Below are positions 19,882 through 29,253 of a stretch of 32,987 bases of DNA, piece after piece (the first letter of the stretch is position 1; every line of letters begins with the position of its first letter). The position numbers and the translations under genes were made by a program. Under the pieces are notes generated by a model. That model was not told where the DNA came from. It made no database searches and saw nothing but the letters and a program-made list of their open reading frames with translations. The DNA is taken from the NCBI GenBank assembly GCA_015039465.1, contig MU130578.1, forward strand, positions 215,100 to 248,086. Reading direction: 5' to 3'. This DNA comes from Phlegmacium glaucopus (taxonomy: Eukaryota; Basidiomycota; Agaricomycetes; Agaricales; Cortinariaceae).

Positions 19882-20799
19882 GTGGATTACAAAAGGATAA
19901 AACATACCATGACAAGAGGACCTGAAGGAATGCCTGATCCGAGAACGAAGCGAGCACCCAATTATGACTCAAGATATCCAGACAAGCTTGAAGAATTTGT
20001 TGAAGAATTTGAGGTAGTGGCCAGGAGAAAGGAGCTGACATCAAGGGAGAAGTCAAGGATGGTGGTAGAATATGTGGACCGAAGACAAGAAAGGCTTGGA
20101 AGAAACTAGAAGGGTATGATGAGGATTACAAAGTCTTGGAGAAGAAAATATTGAAGACTCACATGAAGACCCATCTTGAAAGTCACCTGGCATTTCCACA
20201 ACTTGTCAAATTACTCAAGAGATCAGCTCAAGAGGAAATGGGAAATGAAAAGGACCTGGACACGTACTACCAGAAGTTTTGGGACCTTATGACAGACCTA
20301 TTGGAAGAAGGAATCATCATGGAAAAACAACAAGACAAATATTTCAGGAATGGCTTACCATGCGACCTTTGTGATGCAATTAGCGAACAGATATTTTGAA
20401 AGAGATCAGGTACCAGATATGGAAAAGGCAATCAATGCAGGTCGGTCTGTACTACAGAAAAGGGCAAGAAGATGGAAAGTTGCGATGGAAGGAAAGAGGT
20501 TGCGAAGAGATGAAACCAGTGACAATGAATCAGATTGGGAGAGGATGCTGGAAAGGAACAGGATGACGGAGGAAGAGATGTCTAGACAGGAAGAGGTTAA
20601 TGTGAATGGACAAGAGGAAAAGGATGAAGATGATGGACCTTATACAGAAATCAAACTGACCGTGAATGCTATGCCGAACCCACCAGCACTTGATGAAATC
20701 ATTACCACCCTTCCTTCATGTTTTAATGACGATGCAGCAATCATGAATGTTCCAAATACCTGGATAACTATGAATGAGTCAGCAGATGAAGATAGTTGA
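19882..20799 (+). pseudogene. gag: Gag of a second LTR-type retroelement, frameshifted
   Basis: The frame opens near 19882 and soon reads MPDPRTKRAPNYDSRYPDKL, EEFVEEFEVVARRKELTSRE, VVEYVDRR. It then shifts near 20085 to KAWKKLEGYDEDYKVLEKK, FPQLVKLLKRSAQEEM, DLDTYYQKFWDLM and YFRNGLPCDLCDAISEQ, and shifts back near 20390 to YFERDQVPDMEKAINAGRSV. This is the Retrotrans_gag-like capsid module common in Agaricomycetes, different from the gag at 3255. A coiled, acidic segment (SDWERMLERNRMTEEE) follows, and a TGA at 20797. No RT or integrase of this element is in the window. Confidence 0.8.
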
Positions 20800-22008
20800 A
20801 CAATGAATGAATTTACTGTTATTACCCAAGAAGGTCTACCCCATATGCCCAAATACACCAGCATCCATCAATTCTTATATCCCAACACTCAGCTCAACAT
20901 CATCATCACCAAAGACCCAGCACCTCCGAGTTTTGATGAAGACATAGTAATCACCACGGACATTTTGGATATTAAACCAGCTGTGAACAACAAATTAGTG
21001 CATGAATATATGCCAACAACAAGAGGCCTTACCATCCATGCCCACAAAAGTCTGCTTTGCATACCAGATAGAAGTCCCACAACTGTGTTAACTGGTCATA
21101 TGACGATAACAAAGTTGGACAAGGAGAGAATCAAATTTGAAAAAGAAGAATTTGAAATCATGAACATATGGAAAGACTTACCCAAGGATCAGAGAATGGA
21201 CAAAGATGAAGGTCAAGATGGGGAAATGGTGGTCGCAAACAGGTTAGATCCTTGAGTTGCTATAGACCACGAATCAGCACAAGAGAATATTCAAATTAGG
21301 AAGGAACCTACTGTTTGGACCCAAAACCCACCTGATGCATCCAAAGCTAATGATTCAATTTCACGCAATGCTTTCAGTTCTGTGAGAAGATTGGATCCTG
21401 AGAGTGATGAGTTAGGGATGGAAACTGTGGAAAACGAAGGAGATGTCAGTAAAGGGTCAGGAAAAGAAGGAAGTAACATGAATCAACTTACATCTAAAAC
21501 AATCAACCCCAAAAGTCAGCGGCATGCGCTTCAACACCTATTTGAGGATACAGGACCTAAAAATGAAGTTTGAGATCTAGCCAGGTTCAGCAAATGATTC
21601 CATGAAGATTTTGAAGGAAATACACATACCATGGACGTGTTTATGGTTAGTACAACCAATCCAGCATGTTTGGAGCCCCCAAGGTTATTGTTATCGAATG
21701 AGGATGGCCTGGAGATGAAAGATCTGCAAGGAGGAGGGATCAGGACATCTGCGAACACATATGAAATTCAAGAAGGGACTTACCAATTTTTATGGTACAT
21801 GCCATGGCAGAAGGGAGTTTGGCTGAAAGGGAGTCGGTTGAAGGCAAATCAAAATTGTAGAACGAGGGGAGGTGTAAGGAAGGATAAGCGCCTGAGCATG
21901 GATCGCACCAAATCAGCAAGAGCCGAATCAACCGTTGTTGATCATGTGACCCAAACACAAGTAATCAATGCATCAACTATACGAGATTTTGACGTAGGGG
22001 CCAGATGA
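20800..22008 (+). pseudogene. Downstream frame continuing from second gag, broken by TGA codons
   Basis: The same phase as the end of the gag stays open except for TGAs at 21253, 21571 and one shortly after, and ends at 22006-22008. The product is not recognised: it includes ITQEGLPHMPKYTSIHQF, TTRGLTIHAHKSLLCIPD, DEGQDGEMVVANRLDP and an acidic SDELGMETVENEGDVSKGSG. There is no DSG protease, RT or zinc knuckle. A single long phase interrupted by TGA only suggests one decayed coding sequence, perhaps the C-terminal part of the gag polyprotein. Confidence 0.55.
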
Positions 22009-22763
22009 AGATTGAAGCAGGTAACGAGGACATTACAATTAAAAGAAATGGGGAGATGTGGGGAAGCCAGCATGGCTACACGAGGAATAAGATGGCCACC
22101 TTCTATATCCGGACCTTCCATATTTACATTGTAGAATTGTGGCACCATTATGCTCTCTAGGCCACCATGCCACACTTTCATAGTATAAAAGCCTTAGAAT
22201 TACAGACCAAAATATATATTATTACTCTGAAGCTCAAGTTCACTCTAAAATCTCAAGGTCTAAAACTACTATCCCCTTTGAAACTTGTATCAATTACTAC
22301 AGCATATAATGTTGTACTTGGAATGCATGGTAAAGGCATACATAGTATTAGTAGTTTCAGAGAAATTGGAACTGTGAGGAATAGTGTTTGAAGGTCCAGT
22401 TATGAGACCGGAAAAAGACCATAACCAGACCGGACTGGACCGGAAAAAGACCGGTCTTGATTAACCGGTCTGAACCGGCAACAAAGTAGCCCTAATTTAC
22501 TCCTTTCCAACGAGCCCGAGATCATAAAAATCCAATAAAAACTGGCTGAGGAATAAATAGATCTGTAAAATAGTCTAAAATATTCGCTAAAATAAGGCAT
22601 TTTACTAGTATTACTGTAGAAAATCCAGCTCCTAACGAAATTTAATGTTCTTGGGCTCGTTCGGAAGCTATTATTAAACTTAACAACTGTTTTGATATAA
22701 AAATATATATTTGTCAGCAGAAGACCAGTTAGGACCAGGACCAGTCACTCCTGGAAGTCACCA
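22009..22763. other. AT-rich region with a clustered ACCGG repeat
   Basis: At 22408-22478 the word GACCGG(A) recurs about seven times, including GGACCGGAAAAAGACCGG. The rest is AT-rich, with ATATATATATTT-like tracts. No gene is supported. Confidence 0.45.
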
Positions 22764-23145
22764 ATTCTGCAGGATGCAGAATCGATGCAAAATGTAATGC
22801 AGGATCATGAAAATCTGCATTTAGCAGAATAATTAATTTTTAAATAATTCTGCCGAGATGCAAAAAACAATTAAAATCTAGCCAGATTTAGAAATTCTAC
22901 TTCAATTTTACTTTTGGTACAATTTTACTTTTTGCGTGAATTCTGCAACAATTAAAATTCAGTTAGAATGTAAGATTCTGCCTTAATTTCACAAGATGCA
23001 GAATTTATCAAGAATGATAAATTCTCAATGAATTTCGCAAACTCCAAAATCTTGTCAGAATTCATTATTCTGCATTTTGCAGAATCGATCGCGCGTAGTC
23101 GGGGGCACGTCAGCGGGCCAGTCAGTGCCCACTAGTACCCCCGAC
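22764..23145. repeat. Palindrome-bounded TTCTGCA-rich element (possible MITE)
   Basis: An imperfect palindrome ATTCTGCAGGATGCAGAAT (22764-22782) at the left and a perfect one ATTCTGCATTTTGCAGAAT (23067-23085) at the right are both followed by CGAT. Between them TTCTGC/GCAGAA words occur repeatedly in both orientations in AT-rich DNA. Immediately after, GTCGGGGGCAC (23098) can pair with GTGC...CCCCCGAC (to 23145). There is no coding region. Terminal duplications were not found, so its class is unsure. Confidence 0.5.
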
Positions 23146-23696
23146 CTATCAGTTTTCAAATGATGGCCTACTTCTTGCAGCTTTAGGTGGAGGAAAAACA
23201 ATGGGTAACGTCTTAATAATTAGATTAGCAAAGGAAAATCATAAGCATGAATGAGGGCATATATTTCAACTATATACGCTACAAGATACAATACTGCAAC
23301 TGCAAAAAAAGTACAAGCTTGGGATGTCCACAGGATGATGCAGTGACTTGTGTAATATAAACAGCGAAAAGCTATTAAAAAGCCTCGTCAGGTATAAGAA
23401 ATAGGTCAAGGAAACGAGCATACGCGAAAGAAGGTATGGCAATGGGTGCTGCAAGCACTGAGTTAGTGAAGTGGCACAACATTGTTGACAAAGGTTTCCG
23501 CCAAGCTTTTGCTATTGTCGATGAGAGCGCGTGATAATTTTTGTCCCCTCAAGGAAGAGACCCACTCAACATGAGATTTCGGCTTGATTTTGCCTCCGCG
23601 GATGTTTGCCAAAAGTTTCACAAACCAAGTTTCGCATCGCTCCGTCCAGTCAATTGACCTGAGTCCACTACGAGCAGCATTCCAAGAGGCAGGAAG
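23146..23696 (+). other. Possible remnant of a spliced host gene
   Basis: Plus-strand fragments look protein-like but are broken by stops: a basic stretch near 23370-23430, then MAMGAASTELVKWHNIVDKG and FRQAFAIVDESA, then a stop near 23531. I do not recognise the family. It ends at the A-run. It could be a degraded gene or an insertion-rich extension; orientation appears normal. Confidence 0.3.
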
Positions 23697-23721
23697 AAAA
23701 AAAAAAAAAAAAAAAAAAAAA
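23697..23721. other. A-run joining unrelated sequences (probable 25-base gap)
   Basis: Twenty-five A between the 23146-23696 region and a segment that is the backwards copy of 16757-16004. It matches the lengths of the A-runs at 18838 and 29229. Confidence 0.78.
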
Positions 23722-24474
23722 TCTTGCGTCGTGAATATAAATATAAGATATAAAGCCAACGTTAAGGAAAATATAAATTTCATGAGCTTGAACATACAAA
23801 AGGGAATCAAGCTTATAGTTGAATCAAAGGAGGAGAACAAAGCAGGAGATTCAGTGACTCCAGAAGGCAGAATAATGAAGAAGAAGGCAAGGCTTTAGTC
23901 CTGTGGAATCCTCGACCCGCCGTGTCGTGTGTGCGACTCCGGTTGCAGGAAAGGCCCAATGACAAGGCCAAGGCAAGGCCTCATTGAGGCTGCACTGAAG
24001 GAACAAAATTTGAATTGTGGTCGTTGGACCCTTAATTAACCCCCGGTGTTGAGTCGTCTCTTACCCCTATCCCTCTCTCTGTCCTGTAACTTCGTATGGG
24101 CTTTCTTGTGTACCCGTCCATGATGTTTCCCGCCAGTCCTTCCTGTCTCCTACCCGTCTCTCCTCTTCCTTAGTGCGTGTTCTAGTCCCTGTTGCTCACC
24201 CTTCCTTATTCCCTTTCTCAGTTTGGTATACCACCTTCTCTACTTCTTTTGACCTCTCTCTGTGGCGCGCTCCTCCCCTCCTTCTTTCTTCCTTTCCTTT
24301 ACCTACCTGTCTGTCCGTTTCCCTTTTCCTTAATGCACGTTTCGTTTCCAGGGTGTGTCTGGTGTGAACTGCTCCACACCCGGTCGTTTCTATGTTCTTG
24401 TACCCACCTCGTTTATCTACTTTACCTCCGTCTTGATCTGTTTCTTTCTGTTCGGTCGCACGAAAGAATACAGA
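23722..24474. other. Segment written backwards: non-LTR ORF1 tail and part of a solo LTR
   Basis: Read right-to-left, it matches 16004-16757 read left-to-right over its full length with few differences. For example, the text at 24221-24280 is the mirror of 16201-16260. Reversing it in place restores the exact order seen in copy 1 and joins cleanly to 24475 (GCTCCCGG, equal to 16755). In copy 1 this region is coding on the minus strand and continuous with ORF2, so copy 1 is the correct orientation. The reversed 5-bp duplication of the solo LTR is visible as GGTCG at 24019-24023. Confidence 0.95.
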
Positions 24475-24749
24475 GCTCCCGGAAAAGGTCCTGCATTCTT
24501 GGGTGAATAATCCATGGCTGGTGTGCTGACTGATGATGGGAAAGATGATGACAAAGAATAGTGGTAGTGGCGAAGAAGTGATAACGGGTTTGGAGTATGG
24601 ACGGAGGAACCGGAATGACACGGAGAAGTCTCGGAGTTGAACATAGGGAGAGTAGTTCGGGATATAAGGGAAGGCACTGTACGGAGTACGGACTACCGGA
24701 AACAGCTCCGACGGAGCCGGACCGGAGTAACGTATAACGGAATGTAACA
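24475..24749 (+). mobile_element. Solo LTR in non-LTR ORF1, copy 2 (right part)
   Basis: It equals 16755-17029 and ends AATGTAACA followed by the GCTGG duplication. The rest is stored backwards at 23722-24018. The same insertion in both copies shows the solo LTR predates the duplication, or that the two copies are alleles. Confidence 0.85.
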
Positions 24750-24754
24750 GCTGG

Positions 24755-26218
24755 ATCCGTTGTACAAAAGAACTTGTAATTATTCTCTTGATGAATTATA
24801 TCTGTTTTGATGACCCTTGCTAGGAAAATCGGACATCTTCTGTCCGCTGCACCATGTCCCTTGTAGCTCTCAAGCTTGGCTGTTCAACAATTTGCGCATT
24901 CTAACATGTTTTGGTCCAACTCTGTGCACTTGTTGGTCCTGTGGTGTTTCGCGCAGCGTCCGCATACTTTGTGGGTGGATGTACATTTTGCAGCTTTGTG
25001 CATACCAAAACATTGACATTTGAGACACCTTCTTGGTTCTTGGGTTTGTTTTCTACCCCATACTTTCTTTCCCTCGATGAATAGACCTGACCTGATTGCC
25101 ACATTAGGGTCTTCTCGCGTGTCAAAGCCTAGTATTGCTATTGCCAATCTCTGTCCCGGTGATCGTAGGTGTGTGGGTTTAATCCATCTTGCCTCTTGTA
25201 TGCCCTCTGTTCTGATTCCACTCGCTATCTCAATTGCCTCCCATACCTCTTTGCTCTCTACGTTGAATGATGTAGGTACCCAGTCAAATACCACTTCATG
25301 TGTTTGTGCCCTGTAGTCCACTGTCGATCCCATTTTGCTTATGAAGGTTTTCATGGTATCGCTCTCCCTAATCCAATCCGCTGCTTCCTTCATATTCATC
25401 TCATACATCACTTCTCCTACTCCTTGCCCATTAGATTTGTTTGCTCCTACAAATTTTGCACCGGCTGGTCTTGACATTTCTGTGTCGTCCATTAGTCCAA
25501 TTGCTAAATTGGCCTTTTCCACCAATTGTTTTTTGGTCAGCTCCTGTATTCCCTCCCCCAACATGCCCACTGCTTCGGTCATCCGCACCCTCCACTTCTG
25601 CAACTCTGCCTTTGCTACCTCCTTGGCATGTGACACTGGGATTGACCTTCTTGTTCTGTCTGTGTAAGTGTCTGTATGTGCCTTCTCTTCATGTTCTTTG
25701 TTTCTGATGTGTTCCCTTAATTCTATCTCCCTTTTTGCTTCTGCCGCTGCTTTCTCTATCGCCTCTTTCACGCCCTCCATGGCGTTGTGACACTCTTCAC
25801 GTAGTTCGTCCACTGTAGTGTTTATGGTGATTGTGGTTGTTGTTAATTGATCTGTTGCATCTTCAATTTCTGTACAGAGTCTCTTGGTTACTCCGGCGAC
25901 AGATTTTGCTATCATTTCCATAATTGTCTCTGCATTGTTGTGCTAGTGTATATCAATGATTAGAAATGACAGAGCTTTGAATGCTTCTGTTGCGTGGTGG
26001 GGTATATTGCTTTGTTGTGATAGTTGCATAGCTATCATGCTCAAATTTTCCATTGAGAGTACAGTTTCTTCACATTTGAATTCCCCGCTGCTTAGGAATA
26101 GTTTGGCTGAGTAGACATCTGTGACTGCTAGATTGTCGGTTTTGGGTATGTCTTCCCGACGCTTGCCTGCACCAGCTCTTGTGACTCGCGCGGTTGATCC
26201 TAACGGCATGAGGGGCAT
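24755..26218 (-). pseudogene. Non-LTR retrotransposon ORF1 (copy 2)
   Basis: A near-identical copy of 17035-18504, starting MPLMPLGSTARVTRAGAGKR. It has the same coiled coil, RRM-like region and zinc knuckles (CLKCQCFGMHKAAKC, CGRCAKHHRTNKC) and the same TGA after CANC. It has an additional CAG-to-TAG stop at about 25942 and a 6-bp net deletion near 25740. Differences from copy 1 are few and mostly transitions (for example ATA/GTA, CCA/CCG). Confidence 0.9.
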
Positions 26219-26344
26219 TGTATGATGCTTTGAGTATATTGTGTGTTGAATATGTGGCTTCTTTATTGTAGTACTACTCTACTTAGATGCTCTTCCACCT
26301 GTACTTTTCCAGCTTTGTTAAGCATAGGAAAGTTTGGTAAAGTG

Positions 26345-26794
26345 ATGGTAGTAGATCAAGGAGCTCTTCCTGTTGTGGTTAACAAGACAGCTGCTACAGC
26401 TACTACCACCACCACTACCAAAGTAGTAGACCCTGTCCCAGACAAACCTGTTCCTACTGACGTATCAGTTGAATCTGATACTGCTAGTAGTACAATCACA
26501 CCAGCCACACCAAACCCAGACCTTCATACCCCTCCTGATAGTGTTAGCATTAGCAAAGGAAATGTATGCGAGAGTACACAACATAGATATAACAACAGCA
26601 ACTATGGGGATTCTGCCGCCATCGAGACAGAGAAGGAAGAGGAGAAAGGCAAAGTGACAATTCCTCATGATGATTCGAAGTCTGTGTATGTTGGGTTAAG
26701 GGTGTATACCCATAAAGATGTTCCTGCTGTGGTTGTTGGACATTTGAAGGCTGCGGTTGAGGTTAAAACTAGTACGGATGAGGTTAAAGCATAG
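26345..26794 (+). CDS. Hypothetical Thr/Pro-rich protein, 149 aa
   Basis: ATG at 26345, stop at 26792. The first half is low complexity (TAATATTTTTTKVVDPVPDK, SSTITPATPNPDLHTPPDS). The second half is more globular: SKSVYVGLRVYTHKDVPAVV then VGHLKAAVEVKT. I do not recognise the domain with certainty. No signal peptide or membrane segment. The frame is open a further 34 codons upstream, but this part overlaps the edge of the non-LTR element and looks non-coding. The first 207 nt are duplicated at 18631. The C-terminal block makes this look like the last exon of a real gene whose upstream part was displaced by the non-LTR element. Confidence 0.6.
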   Translation: MVVDQGALPVVVNKTAATATTTTTTKVVDPVPDKPVPTDVSVESDTASSTITPATPNPDLHTPPDSVSISKGNVCESTQHRYNNSNYGDSAAIETEKEEEKGKVTIPHDDSKSVYVGLRVYTHKDVPAVVVGHLKAAVEVKTSTDEVKA

Positions 26795-27672
26795 GTTTTT
26801 TAGTTACCCCACCTGAAAGGTCGACAAAGGATCTATGGTTGGCACTTACCTACCTACTTACTGGCTATGGCTATTACATATCCCTACTCAGATATTTCTA
26901 CTTTTTTTTCATTTTGTTTTCTCAATGTACTTACCAAGGATGGCATTGTAAAAGGACATTTGAAACCAACAGAGAAAGAAGAAAAAAACTACTCAGTTCT
27001 TGTTAACCTCTCATGAGGATGATATTCAAACACCAGTATTTGGGTGGATAATCAGGCCTGAAACCAGACTTCTGGAGAGCATAATAGTTTTGTTATTCAA
27101 GTATTTTTTTGTACTTGACAATATGCTACCTAGTCCAGGAGGGAGTTGTAGTAAGAAATTTATAACTTATAGTTTTGTCTCCAATCAATTTCAACTTTGT
27201 GAGTACTCTGTAGCATCAAAGAAATTAGTAATAATTCTGAAAATATTTGAGTGGATAGATTTCCACAAACACCAGTGGGTCTCCTGGAAATACTAAGCAG
27301 GAAATATAGTCAGTGTTAAAGATAAACAAAGGGTATATATACTGAACAGCGTCTGTTCAATAATCTCAGTGTCAGGAAAGAATGACAAATGAGGAAAAGA
27401 TGGGATAAAATGAAAGTACGACAGAGTGAGTTGGTCACATGACTAGGAAGCAAGATATCAGTCCTGAAATAATAGGAATATATTCCAACAGGTCTTAGCC
27501 TGAATGGTTGTTGTACTGTCAGTATTTTGACTTGGAAATGAGGGTTCCAAAGTGTGTAAAAAAGTGCAACTTTTCTATAATTTTCTGCTAAAAATCTGGA
27601 ATTTAAGTTTTTTGTGCCAAAACATAATGCAATTGAAAGTCAACAAGGTAGAGTACAAACACTATTATTAGA
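26795..27672. other. Intergenic, no gene seen
   Basis: AT-rich spacer between two convergent genes (26345-26794 on + and 27673-29228 on -). A 98-codon frame at 27000-27296 has no recognisable motif. No repeat matched other parts of the window. Confidence 0.4.
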
Positions 27673-29228
27673 CTACTTTAGTCTCTTCCTATTCTCTTCC
27701 CTGTAAGTTAGAACTTCAAACTCTAATTTCTCTGCATCATTCCACCTTCCCTGATTGCTGTATGTGCTTGCTAGATTAGCCATACTGGTGAGGGTATCTG
27801 GATGTTCTGCACCAAGCAGCTTCTTGCTCATGTCCATAACTTGAACCTCCAGCTGCTCTGCCTCATTCCACCGTCCCTGATCACTGTATGTGCGTGCTAG
27901 ATTGTGCATACTGGTGAGGGTGTGTGGATGTTCTGTACCAAGCAGCTTCTTGCTTATGCCCAGAACTTGAATGTGCAGCTGCTCTGCCTCATTCCATCTT
28001 CCCTGATTGCTGTATGTGCTTGCTAGATGTGACATACTGTTGAGGGTGTCTGGATGTTCTGCACCAAGCAGCTTCTTCCTCATGTCCATAACTTGAACCT
28101 GCAGCTGCTCTGCCTCATTCCACCTTCCTTGATTACTGTATGTGCTTGCTAGATGTGACATACTGTTGAGGGTGTGTGGATGTTCTGCACCAAGCAGCTT
28201 CTTCTTTATGCCCAGAACTTGAATGTGCAGCTGCTCTGCCTCATTGCATCTTCCCTGATTGCTGTATGTGCTTGCCAGATTTTGCATACTGGTGAGGGTG
28301 TGTGGATGTTCTGCACCAAGCAGCTTCTTCCTCATGTCCACAACTTGAACCTCCAGCTGCTCTGCCTCATTCCACCTTCCCTGATTTCTGTATGTGCTTG
28401 CTAGATTTGCCATACTGGTGAGGGTGTGTGGATGTTCTGCACCAAGCAGCTTCTTCCTCATGTCCATAACTTGAATCTCCAGCTGCTCTGCCTCATTCCA
28501 TCTTCCCTGATTCCTGTATGTGCTTGCTATATTTTGCATACTGGTGAGGGTGTGTGGATGTTCTGCACCAAGCTGCTTCTTCCTCATGTCCGTAACTTGA
28601 ACCTGCAGCTGCTCTGCGTTCTTCCAGTCTCCATTCTCGAACATTACCCGTGAAAAGTTCATCCATTTATCATCATAGTACTGCTCAATATGTCTCATCT
28701 GTTTTTTATATAACTTATTTGCCTTAATATGTGGAAAAATCAACCGTCGCAGTGCATAATCCTGACTGTCAAATCTCCATGGAATTGCACAGGACAAGAT
28801 TGTGCTTCCCATCTCACACATTCTTTGCTGCTCAGATTTTGACATTCTCTCCCGACTCCAGTAGTGCACCAGAGGATGAACAGACATCATTTTAGATGAT
28901 TGTCCTCTTTTCATCAATGAGAATGAGAGAAGGATACTAATCCCTTGTCCAAATATGAACTCATCCCAGTGACCATCATTGTCCAAACCAAGCAGAGTAT
29001 AATCCAGTGAAGTCACTGCCTGAGGTAGCTTTTCAGCTATGTCACTATCAATAACACAGTTCATGGCCTCTTCAGCAGCAGATCTGAATATATCTTTGGA
29101 AATATTGCTATGATGATAGAAAGCACATATTTGAAGTATCAGGATTGCAGCCTGGGCTGCTTGTGCATCTCCATCAGTGGAATGACCACTAGCCCTCCTT
29201 TCTATTTCTTTGAAGGAAAGATCCCAAG
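27673..29228 (-). CDS. NLR-like protein, C-terminal part: winged-helix region and kinesin-light-chain TPRs (partial)
   Basis: The frame enters from the A-run at 29229 and ends at a stop at 27673. It begins WDLSFKEIERRASG and AAQAAILILQICAFYHHS, ISKDIFRSAAEEAMN, AEKLPQAVTSLDYTLLGLD and SVHPLVHYWSRERM, the segment that follows NB-ARC in fungal NLR-like proteins. Seven complete 42-residue TPR units and one partial unit follow (GRWNEAEQLEVQVMDMRKKL, LGAEHPHTLTSMANLAST). Such proteins are STAND-class switches thought to act in non-self recognition or programmed cell death. The P-loop half is missing because the contig ends. The sequence before the A-run belongs to another gene. Confidence 0.88.
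27690..28645 (-). repeat. 126-bp tandem repeats encoding TPR units
   Basis: The words GGATGTTCTGCACCAAGCAG recur with an exact period of 126 bp from about 27800 to 28560, so the TPR units are nearly identical at DNA level. Variation concentrates at a few codons (LEV/LQV/LHI, MQN/MAN/MSH/MHN, RNQ/SNQ/SDQ). This is the pattern of recent internal duplication or concerted evolution. Confidence 0.9.
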
Positions 29229-29253
29229 AAAAAAAAAAAAAAAAAAAAAAAAA
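29229..29253. other. A-run joining two unrelated genes (probable 25-base gap)
   Basis: Twenty-five A. On the minus strand it reads as a poly-Phe stretch that happens to keep a 953-codon frame open between an NLR/TPR C-terminus and the N-terminal part of another family. Neither side would be expected to carry poly-Phe. Confidence 0.8.

Noticed and set aside
23463..23898. Frames crossing the A-run at 23697-23721
   Set aside because: Both the plus and minus frames read through a suspected gap into reversed text, so they are not genes.
18838..29253. Poly(A) tails of retroposed transcripts
   Set aside because: All three runs are nearly the same length and join unrelated sequences on both sides, with no target-site duplication and no element ending there.
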